From Hyalangium versicolor (GTDB lineage: Bacteria > Myxococcota > Myxococcia > Myxococcales > Myxococcaceae), in assembly GCF_020103695.1 (NCBI RefSeq), contig NZ_JAHXBF010000018.1, forward strand, positions 186,001-250,000: a stretch of 64,000 bases of DNA. The letters run 5' to 3'. This document shows positions 1 through 8,783 of this stretch, in pieces. The translations under genes and the position numbers were made by a program. The notes under the pieces were generated by a model. The model did no database searches. It was given only the letters and a program-made list of their open reading frames with translations, and was not told the origin of the DNA. Each line of letters opens with the position of its first letter. Position 1 is the stretch's first letter.

Positions 1-1
1 C

Positions 2-1039
2 GAAGTCGCCGAAGCCTCCACCGCACAGGGGCTCGCGCCGCCCGTGCTCACGGGCTACCCATACACCTCCGTGGGAGGCACCCACTCCGCCTGTGGCTGG
101 GGTATCTCCTCGTCACGCTACGGAGCGCAGATCGACAACTGCGTGGAGTTAGAGGTCGTCACCGGCACCGGCGAGCGAGTGCGCTGTAGCCGCGACCAGG
201 AGCCGGACCTCTTCAACCATGTGCTTGGTGGCATGGGGCAGTTCGGGCTCATGACGGAGGTCCGCCACCGGCTCCGCCGCTACCAGCCCATCGTGAGGAC
301 GTACGTCCTCGAGTACGACGATCTCACGGCCTACATAGAGGACAACCGGACCCTCGGCGCCGGAGAGGTGGCCGACTACCTCGACTGCGCGCTCCACCAG
401 AAGCCCGACGGCCAGGGGATCCGGTGGACGGGCACCATCCGCGCCTCCGTGGAGACTACTGATCCCAGCCGGATCGATGATCAGCGGCTGCTCGCGGGCC
501 TGCGCTTCAACCGCCACGTCTCCACCCTGGACGAGCCCACCAGCACCTTCCTCATGCAGGACAGCACCCCCGTGAAGAACCCGCTCCCGGGCGAGGCCTA
601 CCCGTGGATGGTCACCTTCCTGCCCTGGTCCCGCTTCCAGCCGTTCCTGGAGATGTGCTTCCGGCGCGTGCCTCCCACCGCGCTCGGCGGCACCCACGGC
701 CCCATCCACGTGTGGCCCGCGCTTCGGAAGGTCGCTCGCATCCCCACGCTCCAGCTGCCGCAGGAAGAGATGATGGCGCTGATCAGCATCTGCCCCACTG
801 CCGCCAGCTCCAGCCTCCCCATCATGATGGCGGTGATGAGCAAGCTGAGCGACGCATCCATGGAGGCAGGCGGCCGGCGCCACCTGGGAACATGGGTTCA
901 CTTTGACCAGGTGCGTTGGAAGATGCACTTCGGGGACGCCTGGACCACCGTCAACCGCATCAAGCGTACGTACGATCCCTTAGGCATCCTCAACCCCGGC
1001 TTCATCGAGTTCGAGCTCGGAGCCGCGCCCTCCCCCTGA
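2..1039 (+). CDS. FAD-linked oxidase, cytokinin-dehydrogenase-like (5' end outside window)
   Basis: This is the 3' part of a gene entering from the left; the frame is open from base 2 and no start is visible inside the window. The visible protein begins in the FAD-binding (PCMH/VAO-type) domain: SVGGTHSACGWGISSSRYGA followed by QIDNCVELEVVTGTGE is the covalent-flavin/pyrophosphate region of the family. The C-terminal segment YDPLGILNPGF is the usual tail of cytokinin dehydrogenases and related flavin oxidases. About 346 residues are present, so roughly the first quarter to third is missing. The family oxidises secondary amines or alcohols with FAD; the substrate cannot be told from sequence. 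A GTG at 44 lies inside the conserved domain and is unlikely to be the start. Confidence 0.8.
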   Translation, partial: EVAEASTAQGLAPPVLTGYPYTSVGGTHSACGWGISSSRYGAQIDNCVELEVVTGTGERVRCSRDQEPDLFNHVLGGMGQFGLMTEVRHRLRRYQPIVRTYVLEYDDLTAYIEDNRTLGAGEVADYLDCALHQKPDGQGIRWTGTIRASVETTDPSRIDDQRLLAGLRFNRHVSTLDEPTSTFLMQDSTPVKNPLPGEAYPWMVTFLPWSRFQPFLEMCFRRVPPTALGGTHGPIHVWPALRKVARIPTLQLPQEEMMALISICPTAASSSLPIMMAVMSKLSDASMEAGGRRHLGTWVHFDQVRWKMHFGDAWTTVNRIKRTYDPLGILNPGFIEFELGAAPSP

Positions 1040-1110
1040 GGTGTCTCCGTCCTTTGAATTCCGCTTTCACGGGAACGGCTTACCTTTCAAGAATAATTTT
1101 TTATTACCCA

Positions 1111-1140
1111 TTCCCATTTTTTTCATTCTTCACGTATTAT
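1111..1140 (+). promoter_or_regulatory. Candidate promoter of the lanthipeptide operon
   Basis: The stretch 1075-1150 is markedly AT-rich against the GC-rich surroundings. A TATTAT at 1135-1140 is a good -10 hexamer; TTCCCA at 1111-1116, 18 bases upstream, is only a weak -35. It lies about 50 bases before the first gene of the operon. The identification is inference from base composition and position. Confidence 0.35.
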
Positions 1141-1192
1141 TCAACTTGCTGTGACGTTCAGGTTGTGAACCCCGGGGAGGGATGTTTCACCC

Positions 1193-1807
1193 ATGAGCGA
1201 GGGGCCATCCGAGAGTGGCGTGCCTGCTGGCAATCAGGTCGTGTATCGACCTGAAGCCATCACGGCTCACCGGAAGGCGCGTGAGTTCACGCGAGCCCCC
1301 CAGTTCATGTCCCCCCGGAAGCTTACGGTGCTCTGGGCCGCGTCACTGGCGACCGTCCTCTTCGGCCTGGCGCTGACCGCGGTTCCCGTCCCCGTGCACG
1401 TGCCGGGCACAGCGGTGATCATCCCTGCGGCGCGAGTTCCAGGAGCTACCGAGGAAGGGCTCGTGCTGGTGGCTTTCTTCCCTCCGGAGGCACGCGCGAA
1501 GCTGGCAGCCGGGCAGCGGATCCTCGTGGACGTGGGCGGGAGCGGCGTGCGCGTGGAGAGCCGCCTTCGAGAGGTGTCGCCGTCCGTGCTCAGCCCGGAG
1601 GTGGCGGCGGAGCGCTTCGGACTCAAGAGCGGCTCTGGGCAGGCCCCGAGCGTACCGGCCTCGTATGCCTTCGCCGTGTTCGTTCCGCCGCAGACCGGGC
1701 TCTCCGCGGAGTCCTGGCTCGGCAGCAGCTTCCGAGTCGATGTGGAGGTGGGCCAGCAGCGCCTCCTCGCGCATGTTCCTGTCCTCGCGCAGTTCCTGGA
1801 GGGGTGA
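1193..1807 (+). CDS. Short HlyD-like membrane fusion protein of the lanthipeptide exporter
   Basis: A 204-residue protein with an N-terminal cytoplasmic stretch, one membrane segment (about residues 45-68, LTVLWAASLATVLFGLALTA) and a periplasmic beta-rich region. In bacteriocin exporters the HlyD-type adaptor links a peptidase-containing ABC transporter to the outer membrane. This one keeps the membrane anchor and barrel-like part but appears to lack the coiled-coil hairpin of full-length adaptors, which are usually about twice this length. A GGGGAGG lies at 1174-1180, about 12 bases before ATG 1193. The stop is 3 bases before the next start, so the two are probably co-translated. Function rests largely on context. 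Confidence 0.65.
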   Translation: MSEGPSESGVPAGNQVVYRPEAITAHRKAREFTRAPQFMSPRKLTVLWAASLATVLFGLALTAVPVPVHVPGTAVIIPAARVPGATEEGLVLVAFFPPEARAKLAAGQRILVDVGGSGVRVESRLREVSPSVLSPEVAAERFGLKSGSGQAPSVPASYAFAVFVPPQTGLSAESWLGSSFRVDVEVGQQRLLAHVPVLAQFLEG

Positions 1808-1810
1808 GCC

Positions 1811-4087
1811 GTGGCCGAGTCCGGACGCGCCCCCCATACTGAAGCGAGGAGCCTGTGGCGACGGCTCTTCCCGCCCCGACTGCCGCTGGTGCTGCAGGCC
1901 ACGGCGACGGAGTGCGGCGCGGCGTGCCTGGCGCGGATCCTCGCGTACTACGGGCGGCCCACCTCCGTGGCGGACTGCCGGGAGCGCCTGGGCGTAAGCC
2001 GGGACGGAGTCCGGCCGCGCATGTTCGTGGAGGCGGCGGCCGAGCTGGGCATGCGGGCCAAGGCCTTCTCCACCAACCCCGAGAACCTGGGGCAGCTGCC
2101 GCTGCCGGCCATCGCCCACTGGCGCTTCAACCACTTCGTCGTGATCGAGCGCTGTTCCCCGAAGGGGGTGGACCTCTTCGATCCGATGGTGGGGCGTCGC
2201 CACGTCTCGGCCCAGGAGTTCAGCGAGGGCTTCACGGGCGTGGTGCTGACGTTCGAGCTCGGCCCCCAGTTCGTGCGCGGAGGGAGTCTGCCTTCGCCGT
2301 GGGGCTCGTTCCTGCGCCCGCTGCTGCGCATCCCGGCGGTGAAGAGCCTGGCGTTCCAGGTGCTGGCGGCCTCGCTGCTGCTGCAGGTGCTGGGGCTGGC
2401 GGTGCCGCTGCTGACCAAGGTGCTGGTCGACCATGTACTGCCACTGCGCGGCGCCAGCCTGATGGCTGTGCTGGGCGTGGGCATGGTGGCCGTGGCCGTC
2501 TCCCAGGCGGTGACGGGCTACCTGCGCAACGTGCTGCTGGTGTCCCTCAAGGGGCGCTTTGACGAGCAGTTGGTGCTGGGCATGCTGGGCCACCTGCTGA
2601 AGCTGCCCTTCCGCTTCTTCATGCAGCGCACCAGCGGCGATCTGCTCGCGCGGCTGAGCAGCACGGGGATGATCCGCGAGGTGCTGGCCAACCAGACGCT
2701 GACCACCGTGCTGGATGGCGCGCTCATGGTGACGTACCTGGCCATCCTCTTCGCCCAGGCGCCGCTCTTCGGCGCGCTGGCGCTCGGGCTGGGACTGCTG
2801 CAGTTGCTGCTGGTGCTGGCAACGGCCCGGCGGATGCGCGAGCTGATGCAGCGCGGCCTCACCACCGAGGCCGAGTTCCAGAGCTTCACCGTGCAGGCCT
2901 TCAAGGGCATGGCGGTGGTGAAGGCCTCCGCGGCGGAGGACATGACGCTGCGCTTCTGGTCCTCGCTGTTCCACCGGCAGCTGGACAACTCGTTGGAGCG
3001 CGGCCACCTGACGGCCTTCATCAACGCGGCGCTGGGCACGCTGCGCACCTTCGCGCCGTTGGCCCTGCTGTGGGTGGGCGCCCTGCAGGTGCTGGACGGG
3101 AAGATGGGGCTGGGCACCATGCTGGCACTCAACGCCGTGGCCGTCGCGGTGCTCACTCCGCTGGCCCAGCTGGTCACCACCTGGCAGCAGCTGCACCTGA
3201 CGGGAGCCCACCTCGCGCGCCTGCTGGACGTGCTCGAGGCGGAGCCCGAGCCCCAGCCAGTAGAGGCGCGACCGGCTCCCAGGCTGCGCGGGCACATCCA
3301 CCTGGAGAACGTGGGCTACCGCTACGGGCGAGGCAGCGCACCGGTACTCCAGGGGCTCTCGCTCACCATCGAGCCGGGACAAAAGGTGGCGGTGGTGGGC
3401 CGCAGCGGCTCCGGCAAGAGCACCCTGGGCAGCCTCGTGCTCGGCCTGCTCGATCCCACCGAGGGGCGCATCCTCTTCGACGGCATGCCGCTCAAGGAGC
3501 TGGACGTGCGCCAGGTGCGCGCCCAGTTCGGCGTGGTGATGCAGGAGCCACTGCTCTTCAGTGGCTCGCTCCGGGAGAACGTGTCACTCAACGCGCCGGG
3601 GCTCTCCCTGGCCCAGATCGAGGAAGCCGTGCGGCTGGCGGCGCTGGAGGAAGAAGTCCTCCGGATGCCCATGCGCTACGAGACGTGGGTGGGCGAAGGT
3701 GGCGCGGGGCTCTCGGGCGGACAGCGCCAGCGTCTGGCCCTGGCACGCGCCCTGGCCACCCGCCCCTCCCTGCTGTTGCTGGACGAGGCCACCAGCCACC
3801 TGGACACCGCCACCGAGGCGCAGGTGGACGCGCACCTCAGCCGGCTGTCGTGCACGCGTATCATCATCGCGCACCGGCTCAGCACCGTGCGCAACGCCGA
3901 CCTCATCCTCGTGCTGGATCAAGGGCGCGTCGTCGAGCAGGGCACGCACGACACGCTCATGGAGAAGAACGGACTGTATGCCGCGCTGGCCCGAGGCCAG
4001 GCGGCGGATGTGGCCCCCATCCCTCCGCGTGAGGCGAGGGGCGAAAAGGATATGGCGTCCGGGCCCGAGCGAGAGGCACGGGCCTGA
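1811..4087 (+). CDS. lanT: Peptidase-containing ABC exporter (C39 peptidase, LanT-type)
   Basis: A 758-residue bacteriocin ABC exporter that both cleaves double-glycine leaders and exports the product. The N-terminal C39 peptidase (about residues 15-145) has the catalytic Cys in ATECGAACLA, the His in HWRFNHFVVIE and the Asp in DLFDPMVG. A six-helix exporter domain follows (about 170-450). The ATPase domain (about 495-730) has Walker A GRSGSGKST, signature LSGGQRQRLALARAL, Walker B LLLLDEATSHLD and the switch His in IIIAHRLST. It starts 3 bases after the HlyD-like gene and is followed by the precursor, whose leader ends in Gly-Gly. The start is taken as GTG 1811. The C-terminal 40 residues are charged and probably dispensable. 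Confidence 0.93.
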   Translation: MAESGRAPHTEARSLWRRLFPPRLPLVLQATATECGAACLARILAYYGRPTSVADCRERLGVSRDGVRPRMFVEAAAELGMRAKAFSTNPENLGQLPLPAIAHWRFNHFVVIERCSPKGVDLFDPMVGRRHVSAQEFSEGFTGVVLTFELGPQFVRGGSLPSPWGSFLRPLLRIPAVKSLAFQVLAASLLLQVLGLAVPLLTKVLVDHVLPLRGASLMAVLGVGMVAVAVSQAVTGYLRNVLLVSLKGRFDEQLVLGMLGHLLKLPFRFFMQRTSGDLLARLSSTGMIREVLANQTLTTVLDGALMVTYLAILFAQAPLFGALALGLGLLQLLLVLATARRMRELMQRGLTTEAEFQSFTVQAFKGMAVVKASAAEDMTLRFWSSLFHRQLDNSLERGHLTAFINAALGTLRTFAPLALLWVGALQVLDGKMGLGTMLALNAVAVAVLTPLAQLVTTWQQLHLTGAHLARLLDVLEAEPEPQPVEARPAPRLRGHIHLENVGYRYGRGSAPVLQGLSLTIEPGQKVAVVGRSGSGKSTLGSLVLGLLDPTEGRILFDGMPLKELDVRQVRAQFGVVMQEPLLFSGSLRENVSLNAPGLSLAQIEEAVRLAALEEEVLRMPMRYETWVGEGGAGLSGGQRQRLALARALATRPSLLLLDEATSHLDTATEAQVDAHLSRLSCTRIIIAHRLSTVRNADLILVLDQGRVVEQGTHDTLMEKNGLYAALARGQAADVAPIPPREARGEKDMASGPEREARA

Positions 4088-4147
4088 CGCCGCGAAGCTC
4101 CCCTCCTGGAAAGGCCAGGCAGCGGAGAAACAAAGGAGCAGAACACA

Positions 4148-4348
4148 ATGAAGAAGACCATTCAGGCTTGGAAGGATGAGGATTTTCGTCTGTCGCTGAC
4201 CGAGGCGGAGCGCGCCCAGCTGCCGGCGAACCCGGCCGGCATTGTGGAGCTGACCGACGAAGCTCTGGACAGCCTGATCTCCGGTGGTGCCTCCGAGCAG
4301 CTGGACTCCTGCTGCTGGAGCTCCTGTAACTCCGCGGAGCAGTTCTAG
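4148..4348 (+). CDS. lanA: Class II lanthipeptide precursor (mersacidin/lichenicidin-like leader)
   Basis: A 66-residue precursor. The leader (1-47) has the family hallmarks AWKDEDFR near the N-terminus, PANPAG in the middle, and the acidic ELTDEALDSLISGG ending in the double-glycine cleavage site. The predicted core is ASEQLDSCCWSSCNSAEQF, 19 residues with three Cys (core positions 8, 9, 13) and five Ser (2, 7, 11, 12, 15) but no Thr, so at most three lanthionine rings and no methyllanthionine are possible. A good ribosome binding site (AAGGAG, 4133-4138) precedes the ATG. It sits between the C39 exporter and the modification genes. Modification by the LanM at 5532 and cleavage by the exporter are inferred from position and leader type. 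Confidence 0.9.
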   Translation: MKKTIQAWKDEDFRLSLTEAERAQLPANPAGIVELTDEALDSLISGGASEQLDSCCWSSCNSAEQF

Positions 4349-4432
4349 TCGTCCCTGAAGTCCCCAATCGATGAACCCCCGGCGAGCGGGCTGCATGCTG
4401 TCCCCAGCCCGTTTCGCCACCCCATTCCCGCC

Positions 4433-5557
4433 ATGCGCGAGTCAATGGAAGTAAACCTCAACCTGGTGGACTCCCATCTCGACAAGCGGCTCGCCTCGGA
4501 GGAAGCGCGAGGGGATCTGCGGCGCATCGCGCGCATGCTGCCAGCCGTGCTGGGCTTCCAGTTCGAATGCCGCCTGGACTCGGCCCTTCCTCGCGTGGAT
4601 CTGCTGCCGCGCCTCCTGCTGACGGATGGGAGCTGTGATGCCCTGCTGGGGCTGGGCGATGCACCACCCACGCTGCCGGAGGCGGCCCGGAAGCATCCCA
4701 CGTGGCAGGCGCTGGAGAACCTGTGCCGCGAGTGGCGCATGCCCGGAGGCGCGCTGAGCACGGGGGTGATGGACGTCTTTCTCGAGTTTGATCTGGAGCA
4801 GTCCGCGGCGGAGGTGCCCACCCCCTGCGTCTTCGTGGACTTTGCCCGCTCCGTGCGACACAGCCAGAGCCTGGCAGAGCAGGGGCTGGATCTGCTGCTC
4901 GGGGACAGGCTGCCCGCGGGCATCCGTCGGCGGCTCGCCGCCTGCTACGAGGCCCTGCCGGAGACGGCGCGAGCGTACGCGGTGGGCGTCATGTTCCCGC
5001 GAGGCACCTCTCCTCTGCGCCTGTGTCTGTCGGGTGCGACGCTGCCTCAGTGGTTGACCTACCTGGAGCGCATCGGCTGGCCCGGCCAGCTCTCCGAAAT
5101 AAAGGCTCAGCTCGGGCGAATGCCGGAGCTGGCGGAGCGGATCACTCTGGACATCGACGTGGGCGAGAGCGTGGGACCGAAGGTGGGCTTCGAGTTCTTC
5201 ATCGACAAGCCCTTTGGCCCGAGCCGGCCCTTTTGGGAGACGCTGCTCGGGTACCTCGTGGAGCGCGGGCTGGCGAGGCCCGAGAAGGCAAGCGCGGCCC
5301 TATCGTGGGTGGGCTACACGCCGCAGCGAAACAAGCCGGAGGACGAGTGGCCAGAGGGGCTGCGCCGCGCCTCGCGCGAGCTGGGTGCCAAGGCCATGAG
5401 CCTCTTCGTGCGGCGGCTGAGCCACCTCAAGGTCGCCCACCAGCCGGGCCGCGCGCTGGAGGCGAAGATCTACCTGGAGAACCTGCACCGCTGGCTGTCC
5501 TACAACGAGGCCAAGCAAGGATACGTGCTCGATGACAACGCTCCCTGGGGCAACTGA
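4433..5557 (+). CDS. Unknown protein of the lanthipeptide operon
   Basis: A 374-residue soluble protein with no recognised domain, signal peptide or membrane segment. It has a conserved-looking region PTPCVFVDF after MDVFLEFDLEQS, and a later ITLDIDVGESVGPKVGFEFF segment followed by WVGYTPQRN. Its position between precursor and LanM, and the overlap of its end with the LanM start (ATG 5532 lies 26 bases before its stop), argue that it acts in the same pathway, perhaps in modification, maturation or self-protection. That is inference only. The start could instead be ATG 4445, four codons downstream; neither has a strong ribosome binding site. Confidence 0.8.
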   Translation: MRESMEVNLNLVDSHLDKRLASEEARGDLRRIARMLPAVLGFQFECRLDSALPRVDLLPRLLLTDGSCDALLGLGDAPPTLPEAARKHPTWQALENLCREWRMPGGALSTGVMDVFLEFDLEQSAAEVPTPCVFVDFARSVRHSQSLAEQGLDLLLGDRLPAGIRRRLAACYEALPETARAYAVGVMFPRGTSPLRLCLSGATLPQWLTYLERIGWPGQLSEIKAQLGRMPELAERITLDIDVGESVGPKVGFEFFIDKPFGPSRPFWETLLGYLVERGLARPEKASAALSWVGYTPQRNKPEDEWPEGLRRASRELGAKAMSLFVRRLSHLKVAHQPGRALEAKIYLENLHRWLSYNEAKQGYVLDDNAPWGN

Positions 5558-8500
5558 GGCCGTGGAGGGGACGAGCGCGGAGAACCAGGGTTGGCACAAG
5601 GGCACCAGCTTGTTGGAGCGGGCCCGACGCCTGGCCGAGCTGCCTCCGGGAACACCGGCCGAAGTCCAGGGAGATGCTACCCGAGCCGCGCGCCGACTCG
5701 CCCGGTGGCGCGCCAGGCCCCCGCTGGATCGCAATGACGTCTTCGCGAAGAGGCTCGCGCTGGACGGGCTGACCGAGGAACAGCTGCTGCGGCTCCTCGG
5801 GGAGCCCGCGGAGACACTCGTAGCTCGCCACGGACCAGCTCCCGAGTGGCAACAGCGGCTGACGCGGCTCGCCGCGAATACCGCCGCTGACGAGGCACGG
5901 CTGGCTCGGATGATGCCGGGGATGTCTCAAGCGACGGCCACCTTCGCGGTGCTCGTCGAGCCGCTCATGGTCGAGATGCGGACCCGCCTGGTGGAAGCGC
6001 TGAAGCCAGTGGTGGCTCGCTATCCGGCGGCTCCCTTCGAGCCCGAGGGCGCGGCGGACCTGTGCGTGCCCTACCTGGGCAAACGGCTGCTCCTGCTGAT
6101 CTCGCGCACGCTGGTGCTGGAGCTGAACGTCGCACGAGAGGAGGGTCGGCTCCAGGGAAACAGCGCCGAGGAACGGTTCCGAAGCTTCGCCCAGAGCCTC
6201 CGCCAGCCCGAGGTGGCACTGGCCCTCTTCGCCGAGTACCCCGTCCTGGCGCGCAGGCTCGTCATCACCGCGGATGGCTGGCTCGCCACCTGCCAGGAGA
6301 TGCTGGAGCGGCTGGCCGCCGATCGCGAGCTGATCCGCGAGCGCCTCGGACAGACGCACGAGCCGGACCGCCTGAGCGCCTGCAACCTGGGGGTGGGCGA
6401 TGCTCACAAGGGAGGCCGGGCGGTGGCCATCCTCGGCTTCGCCTCGGGGCTGCGCGTCGTCTACAAGCCCCGCTCGCTGGCGGTGGACGTCCACTTCCAT
6501 CAACTGGTCGAGTGGCTCAACGCACGAGGCGCCACCCCACCCTTGCGCGCGCTGAGCGCCATCGACCGGGGGACCCACGGTTGGGTGGAGTTCGTGGAGC
6601 AGCGGGCCTGCACCACGCGCGAGGAGGTGACGCGCTTCTACGCGCGGCTGGGCGGCCTGCTGGCGTTGACGTACGCGCTCGAGGCGACGGACGTCCACTT
6701 CGAGAACATCATCGCCGTAGGGGAGGATCCCTGCCTGGTGGATCTGGAGTCCCTCTTCCACCCGCACTTCGCGGTGGGCGAGGTGCGGGGCGCGGACGAT
6801 CTGGCCTCGCGAGCAAAGGCGGACTCGGTGATGCGCATGGGGTTGCTGCCCCGGCGCGGCTGGGCGGAGGAAGGCTCGGAAGGCATCGACTTCAGCGCGC
6901 TCGGCTCTACGGGAGGGCAGCTCACCCCGCGCGCCGCGCAGATCTGGACGGGGACGGGCACGGACGAGATGCGCATCACCCGCCAGCGCGTGGAGGTGAC
7001 GGCGAGTGCCAACCGGCCCACGTTGAACGGCCAGGACGTCAGCGTCCTGGACTTCAACGAGCCCTTCCAGGAGGGTTTCGCGCGGATGTACCGGCTGCTG
7101 CTCGCGAACCGCGAGGCGCTGATTGCCTCCGACGGTCCGCTCGAGCGGTTCGCCCAGGACGAGACGCGCGTCATCCTGCGGCCGACGTACTTCTACCACC
7201 TGCTCGAGAGAGAGAGCACCCACCCGGATCACCTGCGGGACGGGCTGGATCTGGATCGCTTCCTGGATCGGCTCTGGGGGACGATGGATCAGATCCCCTA
7301 CACCGAGCCGCTGATCTCCCACGAGCGCGAGGACCTGTGGCGCAATGACGTGCCCTTCTTCGGTTCGCGGCCGAACTCGTGTGACGTGTGGAGCAGCGCG
7401 GGCCAGAAGCTCGCGGGGTTCTTCCCGCGCTCGGGCCTGGAGCTCTCGCGCGATCGGCTCCGCCGGTTCTCGGAGGAAGGGCTGACCCGGCAGCTGTGGT
7501 TCATCCGGGCGTCCTTCACCTCGCTGTCGGTGCTGGCGGGTGGTGGGCGGATGCCGCGCTACGAGCTCGAAGCGCCACGCGAGCCTCTCTCCCGTGAGCG
7601 CCTGCTGGAGAAGGCGAACGCCCTGGGAGATCGGCTCGCGGAGCTGGCCTTCCGAGGCCAGGGAGACGCCTCGTGGCTCGGCCTCATGCCGGTGGGCGAG
7701 CGCTACTGGACACTCAACCCTCTGGACGTGGACCTGTACAGCGGGCTGTCCGGCATCATGCTCTTCCTGGCCTATCTGGGGCATCTCACGGGTCAGCCAC
7801 GGCACACGGCGCTGGCGCGCGAGACGCTGGCCACGGTGCGCCGCCGGGTAGGCAATGCCTCCTTCACCCCGCGCCAGGTGGGTGCCACCGGTGAGTTGGG
7901 CGTCATCCATGCCCTGGTGCACCTGGGAGCGCTCTGGGACCAGCCCGCGCTGTGGGACGAGGCCGAAGCGCTGCTGCCCCGGTTGGGCGCTCGCATCACC
8001 GAGGACACGCGCTTCGATGTCTTCACGGGAGCAGCAGGCTGTATCGCGCTGATGCTGGAGTTGCACCGCTGTCGCCCCTCACCTCGTGCGCTCGCGGTAG
8101 CTGTCCAGTGTGGAGAGCGGCTCCTGGCCGCGGCACAGAGCACCGAGCACGGCCTGGGCTGGGTGACGCCCCTGGGGCCTCGACCGTTGACGGGCTTCTC
8201 GCACGGAGCCGCCGGCATCGCCTGGAGCCTGTTCGCGCTCGGCGCCGAGACGGGCGACACCCGCTTCCGGGAGGCGGCGCTTCGTGCCCTCGCCTACGAA
8301 CGCGCCGAGTTCTCCCCCGAGCAGCGCAACTGGAAGGACCTCCGGGCCACTCCGGCGGAGGGAGGCTTCATGACGGCGCTCTGCCACGGAGCCCCCGGAG
8401 TGGGGCTGGGACGAGTGCTCTCGTTACCGTACCTGGATACACCGGAGGTTCGAGAGGAGCTCCGGGTGGCGGTGGAGACCACGCAAGCGCGAGGCTTCGG

Positions 8501-8783
8501 CGGCAACCACTGCCTGTGCCACGGCGACTTCGGCAACCTGGAGGTGCTGGTGCTCGCCGCGCAGGCGCTGGCGAATCCGGAGCTGGCGCGCGAGCGAGAC
8601 AGGCTCGCGGCGAGCATCGTCGACAGCCTCGACAGGGTGGGCGTGCTCTGCGGAGTGCCTGCGGGCGTGGAGACGCCGGGCCTCATGTCGGGACTGGCGG
8701 GCATCGGCTATGCGCTGCTGCGGCTGGCCGAACCGGCACGCACTCCATCCCTCCTCTCCTTCGAGCCGCCGCGTGGCGCATGA
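5532..8783 (+). CDS. lanM: Class II lanthipeptide synthetase LanM
   Basis: A 1,083-residue bifunctional enzyme that phosphorylates and dehydrates Ser in the precursor and then forms thioether rings. The N-terminal dehydratase domain (DUF4135 type, about 180-560) carries NLGVGDAHKGGR, RVVYKPRSLAVD, ATDVHFENIIA and CLVDLESLFHP, the kinase-like active-site motifs. The C-terminal LanC-like cyclase (about 740-1075) has GFSHGAAGIAWSLF, CHGAPGVGLGR (near residue 950) and HCLCHGDFGN (near 995), which supply the two Cys and the His that bind zinc. Length is normal for LanM. It starts inside the preceding gene and ends in an ATGA overlap with the permease, so it is part of one transcript. Confidence 0.95.
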   Translation: MTTLPGATEAVEGTSAENQGWHKGTSLLERARRLAELPPGTPAEVQGDATRAARRLARWRARPPLDRNDVFAKRLALDGLTEEQLLRLLGEPAETLVARHGPAPEWQQRLTRLAANTAADEARLARMMPGMSQATATFAVLVEPLMVEMRTRLVEALKPVVARYPAAPFEPEGAADLCVPYLGKRLLLLISRTLVLELNVAREEGRLQGNSAEERFRSFAQSLRQPEVALALFAEYPVLARRLVITADGWLATCQEMLERLAADRELIRERLGQTHEPDRLSACNLGVGDAHKGGRAVAILGFASGLRVVYKPRSLAVDVHFHQLVEWLNARGATPPLRALSAIDRGTHGWVEFVEQRACTTREEVTRFYARLGGLLALTYALEATDVHFENIIAVGEDPCLVDLESLFHPHFAVGEVRGADDLASRAKADSVMRMGLLPRRGWAEEGSEGIDFSALGSTGGQLTPRAAQIWTGTGTDEMRITRQRVEVTASANRPTLNGQDVSVLDFNEPFQEGFARMYRLLLANREALIASDGPLERFAQDETRVILRPTYFYHLLERESTHPDHLRDGLDLDRFLDRLWGTMDQIPYTEPLISHEREDLWRNDVPFFGSRPNSCDVWSSAGQKLAGFFPRSGLELSRDRLRRFSEEGLTRQLWFIRASFTSLSVLAGGGRMPRYELEAPREPLSRERLLEKANALGDRLAELAFRGQGDASWLGLMPVGERYWTLNPLDVDLYSGLSGIMLFLAYLGHLTGQPRHTALARETLATVRRRVGNASFTPRQVGATGELGVIHALVHLGALWDQPALWDEAEALLPRLGARITEDTRFDVFTGAAGCIALMLELHRCRPSPRALAVAVQCGERLLAAAQSTEHGLGWVTPLGPRPLTGFSHGAAGIAWSLFALGAETGDTRFREAALRALAYERAEFSPEQRNWKDLRATPAEGGFMTALCHGAPGVGLGRVLSLPYLDTPEVREELRVAVETTQARGFGGNHCLCHGDFGNLEVLVLAAQALANPELARERDRLAASIVDSLDRVGVLCGVPAGVETPGLMSGLAGIGYALLRLAEPARTPSLLSFEPPRGA

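Noticed and set aside
5427..8066. Long open frame antisense to lanM
   Set aside because: It follows from strong third-position GC in lanM; the translation has no recognisable domain and is rich in Arg, Gln and His. The sense gene is certain.
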